Both the position numbers and the translations under genes were made by a program. A stretch of DNA of 64,000 nucleotides, from NCBI GenBank assembly GCA_965246795.1, contig CBDFFN010000017.1:108513-172512 (forward strand). Direction: 5' to 3'. A model generated the notes under the pieces. It did no database searches and was not told where the DNA came from. It saw only the letters and a list, made by a program, of their open reading frames with translations. Position 1 is the stretch's first letter. The number at the start of each line of letters is the position of its first letter. Source of the stretch: JAJXWB01 sp965246795 (GTDB lineage Bacteria > Pseudomonadota > Alphaproteobacteria > Rhizobiales > Beijerinckiaceae). Positions 61,247-64,000 of this stretch are shown one piece after another.

Positions 61247-61713
61247 CCCGCCTGCGTCGCCGCTTCGCGGCCTGCCGACGGTAGATGCGTCAGCGCCGCC
61301 GTCGACGATGCGCGCGCGATAACGACGCCTCCTTCATCCAGCAATTCCGCTTCCATAAACGAGATGCGCCGCGCCCACCGCGTGATCCAGCCGTGCGAAC
61401 GGTAGGTGATGCCGGGATGCGCCGGCCGTAAGAAGCTCACCTTGATTTCGAGACTCGGCACGCCGACGGTGAAGCCCGACTTCGCGACGCAGGCATGCGC
61501 CATCGCCGCGTCGAGCCAGCCCGTGATGAACCCACCCTGCACGATGCCGCCGCGGGGATGCCCTTCGACCGAGTGGCAGAACGCCGTCTCGGCGCGAAAT
61601 TCCATCGTTACGCGTTCGCGCGTCGCGTCCCATGCCGTCACGCCGCCGCCGAGCGTCTTCAGTGCCGGCGGCCGCGTCTTCGTAAATTTTGCGATGACTT
61701 CGTCTTCCGTCAT
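61243..61713 (-). CDS. PaaI-family hotdog thioesterase
   Basis: A 156-residue hotdog-fold protein. GGIVQGGFITGWLDAAMAHA carries the catalytic acid and helix of the PaaI/4HBT group, here split in two motifs (GGIVQGGF and WLDAAMAHA). Acyl-CoA thioesters are the family substrates; the exact one is unknown. It overlaps the end of the TadG-like gene by 4 bases and follows the FAD dehydrogenase by 3 bases, suggesting cotranscription. Confidence 0.82.
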   Translation of the reverse strand: MTEDEVIAKFTKTRPPALKTLGGGVTAWDATRERVTMEFRAETAFCHSVEGHPRGGIVQGGFITGWLDAAMAHACVAKSGFTVGVPSLEIKVSFLRPAHPGITYRSHGWITRWARRISFMEAELLDEGGVVIARASSTAALTHLPSAGREAATQAG

Positions 61714-61716
61714 CGC

Positions 61717-63375
61717 TCAGACAGCCTTTGCCGCGTGCCGGCCGGCGTTGCGGCCCGAGAAGATGCAACCACCGAGAAACGTTCCTTCCAGTGCGTTGTA
61801 GCCGTGATAGCCGCCACCGCCGAAGCCTGCGACTTCGCCCGCGGCGTAAAGGCCTGATATCGGCATGCCGGCATTGTCGAGCACCTGACTGTCGAGATTG
61901 GTGTGGATGCCGCCGAGCGTCTTGCGGGTAAGGATGTTGAGACGCACGGCGATGAGCGGCCCATGCGCAGGATCCAGAATCCGATGCGGCTTCGCCGTGC
62001 GAACAAGCTTGTCGCCGATATATTTTCGCGCGCCATGAATGGCGGTCATCTGCGCATCCTTCGAGAATTTGTTCGCAATCTCGTTGTCGCGCGCGCGAAC
62101 CTGCGCGAGCAGGCGGTCGTGATCGAGGAGATCGTTGCCCGCGAGCGCATTCATGCCCTGAACAAGATCGCGAAAATTGTCGCGAACAATGAAATCGGCA
62201 CCCTTCTCCTTGAAGGCCTCAACGGGCGGCGGTGCGCTGGCACCACGACGGCTCTTCAACACGCCGCGCCAGTCCTTGCTCGTCATGTCCGGGTTCTGTT
62301 CAGAACCGGAAAGCGCAAATTCTTTCTTGATGATCGACTGCGTCAGCACGAACCACGAATATTCGTAGCCGGTCGAGAGAATGCGCTTCAGCGTCCCGAG
62401 CGTGTCGAAGCCCGGCAGGAACGGCGCCTCGAGCCGTTGTCCAAGCGCATCGAACCAAAGCGACGACGGGCCGGGCAGAATACGGATGCCGTGCATCGGC
62501 CAGATCGGCGCCCAGTTCTGCAGGCCTTCGGTGTAGTGCCACATGCGGTCTTCATTGATGACCGCACCGCCGGCGTCCTGCGTGATGGCGATCATGCGGC
62601 CATCGACGTGATGCGGCACGCCGGCGACCATCGTCTTCGGCGCAGGCCCCAGCCGATGCGACGGCCAGTTCTTGCGCACGAGATCGTGGTTGCCGCCGAT
62701 GCCGCCGGACATCACGAGCACCGCACCGGCGTCCATCGCGAAGTCACCGACGACATCGCGCGAAGATTGCTGGCCGCGTTCGACGTTCGAGGGCGCGACA
62801 ACATCGCCCGACACGCCAGTGACGCGGCTGTTGGTCACATCGATTCGGCCGACACGATGCCGGCATTTCAGCGCGATGCGGCCCGACGCGATATGCGCTC
62901 GGACGCGGCGCTCGAAAGGTTCAACTGTGCCCGGCCCCGTGCCCCACGTCAGATGAAAGCGCGGAACAGAATTGCCGTGGCCATCCGCTCGTCCGCCGCC
63001 ACGCTCGGCCCAGCCAACAACCGGAAACCAGCGCATGCCCTGCGCGTGCAGCCACGGCCGCATCTCGCCTGCGGCAAAGTCGAGATAGGCCTCGGCACAA
63101 CGCCGCGGCCATTCATCTTCGGGCCGGTCGAATTGTGCCGAGCCCATCCAGTCCTGATGCGCGAGGTCGCGGCTGTCGCGGATGCCGAGCCGCCGCTGCT
63201 CTGGCGAATCGATCATGAAAAGACCGCCGAGCGACCAGAAGGCCTGTCCGCCAACGGAATTCTCGCCTTCCTGCTCGAGGATCGTGACGCGCCGGCCCGC
63301 GTCCGCCAGTTCCGCCGCCGCGACTAGGCCGGAGAGACCGGCCCCGACTACGATAACGTCCGTCCGGTCCGCCAT
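61717..63375 (-). CDS. FAD-binding dehydrogenase (ketosteroid-dehydrogenase-like)
   Basis: A 552-residue flavoprotein. The FAD motif is VVGAGLSGLVAAAELAD (about 9-25), an ED-type acid follows in ILEQE, and the C-terminal FAD loop is YAAGEVAGFGGGGYHGYNALEG (split motif). It belongs to the FAD-binding_2 family near ketosteroid/flavocytochrome dehydrogenases; the substrate is not evident. ATG at 63375 with AAGGGGCGGG upstream is preferred over longer starts reaching 63549. The thioesterase follows, so both may act on an acyl or ring substrate. Confidence 0.8.
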   Translation of the reverse strand: MADRTDVIVVGAGLSGLVAAAELADAGRRVTILEQEGENSVGGQAFWSLGGLFMIDSPEQRRLGIRDSRDLAHQDWMGSAQFDRPEDEWPRRCAEAYLDFAAGEMRPWLHAQGMRWFPVVGWAERGGGRADGHGNSVPRFHLTWGTGPGTVEPFERRVRAHIASGRIALKCRHRVGRIDVTNSRVTGVSGDVVAPSNVERGQQSSRDVVGDFAMDAGAVLVMSGGIGGNHDLVRKNWPSHRLGPAPKTMVAGVPHHVDGRMIAITQDAGGAVINEDRMWHYTEGLQNWAPIWPMHGIRILPGPSSLWFDALGQRLEAPFLPGFDTLGTLKRILSTGYEYSWFVLTQSIIKKEFALSGSEQNPDMTSKDWRGVLKSRRGASAPPPVEAFKEKGADFIVRDNFRDLVQGMNALAGNDLLDHDRLLAQVRARDNEIANKFSKDAQMTAIHGARKYIGDKLVRTAKPHRILDPAHGPLIAVRLNILTRKTLGGIHTNLDSQVLDNAGMPISGLYAAGEVAGFGGGGYHGYNALEGTFLGGCIFSGRNAGRHAAKAV

Positions 63376-63532
63376 TCCCGCCCCTTTCATGCGTATTGTT
63401 GCCGCCTGTCTAGCGCAGCGCGCGGCAACACACGACCTCGTGTCTTGCGGAGGCCGCAATGGCGCGAAACTTAGAGGCTGCGCATGCCGTAAGCCGCGCA
63501 GCAGCCCACAGGACCGAGCCCAGGACATGCCT

Positions 63533-64000
63533 ATGCTGATCCGTAACAAGCGCCGTTGGGAAATGCCCGAAAGCGCCGCGACACCCGAACGTCTTTTCTT
63601 CGATCGCCGAACGCTGCTTGCAGCTGGTGGCGCGATTGCCGGCGCAAGCCTCCTGCCCCATGCGGCTTTCGCACAAGCGGACCCGTCGGAATCGCTCTAT
63701 CCCGCGAAGCGTAACGAGGCGTTCAAGCTCGATCGCGATCTGACACCGGAAAAGGTCTCGGGCAGCTACAACAATTTCTACGAATACGGCACGTCGAAAG
63801 ACATCGCGAGCGCCGCGCAGCAGCTGAAGACGCGGCCGTGGACGGTGAAAGTCGACGGTCTCGTCGGCAAGCCGAAGGAATGGGCGATCGACGATATCAT
63901 CAAGGCCGTTTCGCTCGAGGAGCGGCTCTATCGCCACCGCTGCGTTGAGGCGTGGTCGATGTCCGTGCCGTGGACGGGCTTCCCGCTGAAATCGCTGCTT
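63533..64000 (+). CDS. msrP: Protein-methionine-sulfoxide reductase catalytic subunit MsrP, 5' part
   Basis: MsrP (YedY) is a periplasmic molybdopterin enzyme that repairs oxidised methionines with the heme protein MsrQ. The visible 156 residues begin with a twin-arginine signal (FFDRRTLLAAGGAIAG, cleaved after AFA), then LTPEKVSGSYNNFYEYGTSKDIA (split motif) and HRCVEAWSMSVPWTGFPL, where the Cys binds molybdenum. ATG at 63533 is supported by AGGA 7 bases upstream; ATG 63527 is in frame too. The 3' end and msrQ lie beyond base 64000. Confidence 0.93.
   Translation, partial: MLIRNKRRWEMPESAATPERLFFDRRTLLAAGGAIAGASLLPHAAFAQADPSESLYPAKRNEAFKLDRDLTPEKVSGSYNNFYEYGTSKDIASAAQQLKTRPWTVKVDGLVGKPKEWAIDDIIKAVSLEERLYRHRCVEAWSMSVPWTGFPLKSLL

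Overview
The window is GC-rich chromosomal DNA from an alphaproteobacterium, most likely Hyphomicrobiales (Rhizobiales). The signs are the rpsF-rpsR-DUF2232-rplI block, an F0 operon (atpI-atpB-atpE-atpF'-atpF) with two b-type subunits and no F1 genes next to it, the gph/rpiA/DUF2059/gor neighbourhood, class II DAHP synthase, and several palindromic intergenic repeats of types common in that order. I cannot name the genus from sequence reading alone. Most of the window is housekeeping DNA; the accessory parts are small and separate.

Layout. 1-1431: 5' part of glmS (minus strand). 1621-3899 and 3915-4475: a small secreted protein, then rpsF-rpsR-DUF2232-rplI. 4598-7183: two divergent MFS transporter genes sitting between rplI and dnaB. 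7267-11317: dnaB, alr, rsmB-type methyltransferase. 11287-11532: a probable small gene convergent with rsmB. 11786-16345: guaA, an epoxide-hydrolase-like protein, purT, a GST. 16353-18208: a Sel1-like membrane protein and a TAXI-type binding protein (minus). 18407-24174: YfgM-like TPR protein, der, radA, cvpA, purF. 24256-25632: mgtE (minus). 25852-30535: SDR, MarR regulator, ABC substrate-binding protein, amidohydrolase and a second binding protein, with no permease or ATPase. 30548-32038: guaB (minus). 32349-34949: a secreted protein built of tandem repeats of about 105 residues. 35025-40282 (minus): aroG (class II), orphan fumarase beta subunit, LysE exporter, SdhA/FrdA-like flavoprotein, dehalogenase-like hydrolase. 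40392-42181: acyltransferase-3 and TspO. 42197-46348: a giant protein with six Hcp-like modules and an RTX C-terminus, followed upstream by a LuxR-type regulator. 47828-50573: gor, DUF2059, rpiA. 50959-53038: a small DUF6894-like gene and a tRNA-Val locus occupied by a small element. 53077-56624: gph, a secreted protein, coxD/coxE-like pair. 56628-57212: PIN-like protein. 57356-59864: F0 ATP synthase genes. 59990-64000: TadE/G-like protein, PaaI-type thioesterase, FAD-dependent dehydrogenase, and the start of msrP.

The most unusual region is 51236-53038. A tRNA-Val(CAC) gene on the minus strand is split exactly at its anticodon stem-loop: the 5' half lies at 52999-53038 and the 3' half at 51236-51283, each keeping the 13-bp core CCCGTGTGAAGGG. 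The 1.7-kb insert is visibly poorer in GC than its surroundings. It carries a complete, different tRNA-Val(CAC) gene and two overlapping genes: a 159-aa protein I do not recognise and a 241-aa protein with an N-terminal winged-helix-like part and an Rx4H motif (RNGCGH) typical of HEPN ribonucleases. No integrase is present. It looks like a non-autonomous integrative cassette that disrupts the host tRNA, supplies a whole replacement, and carries a possible RNA-targeting gene pair.
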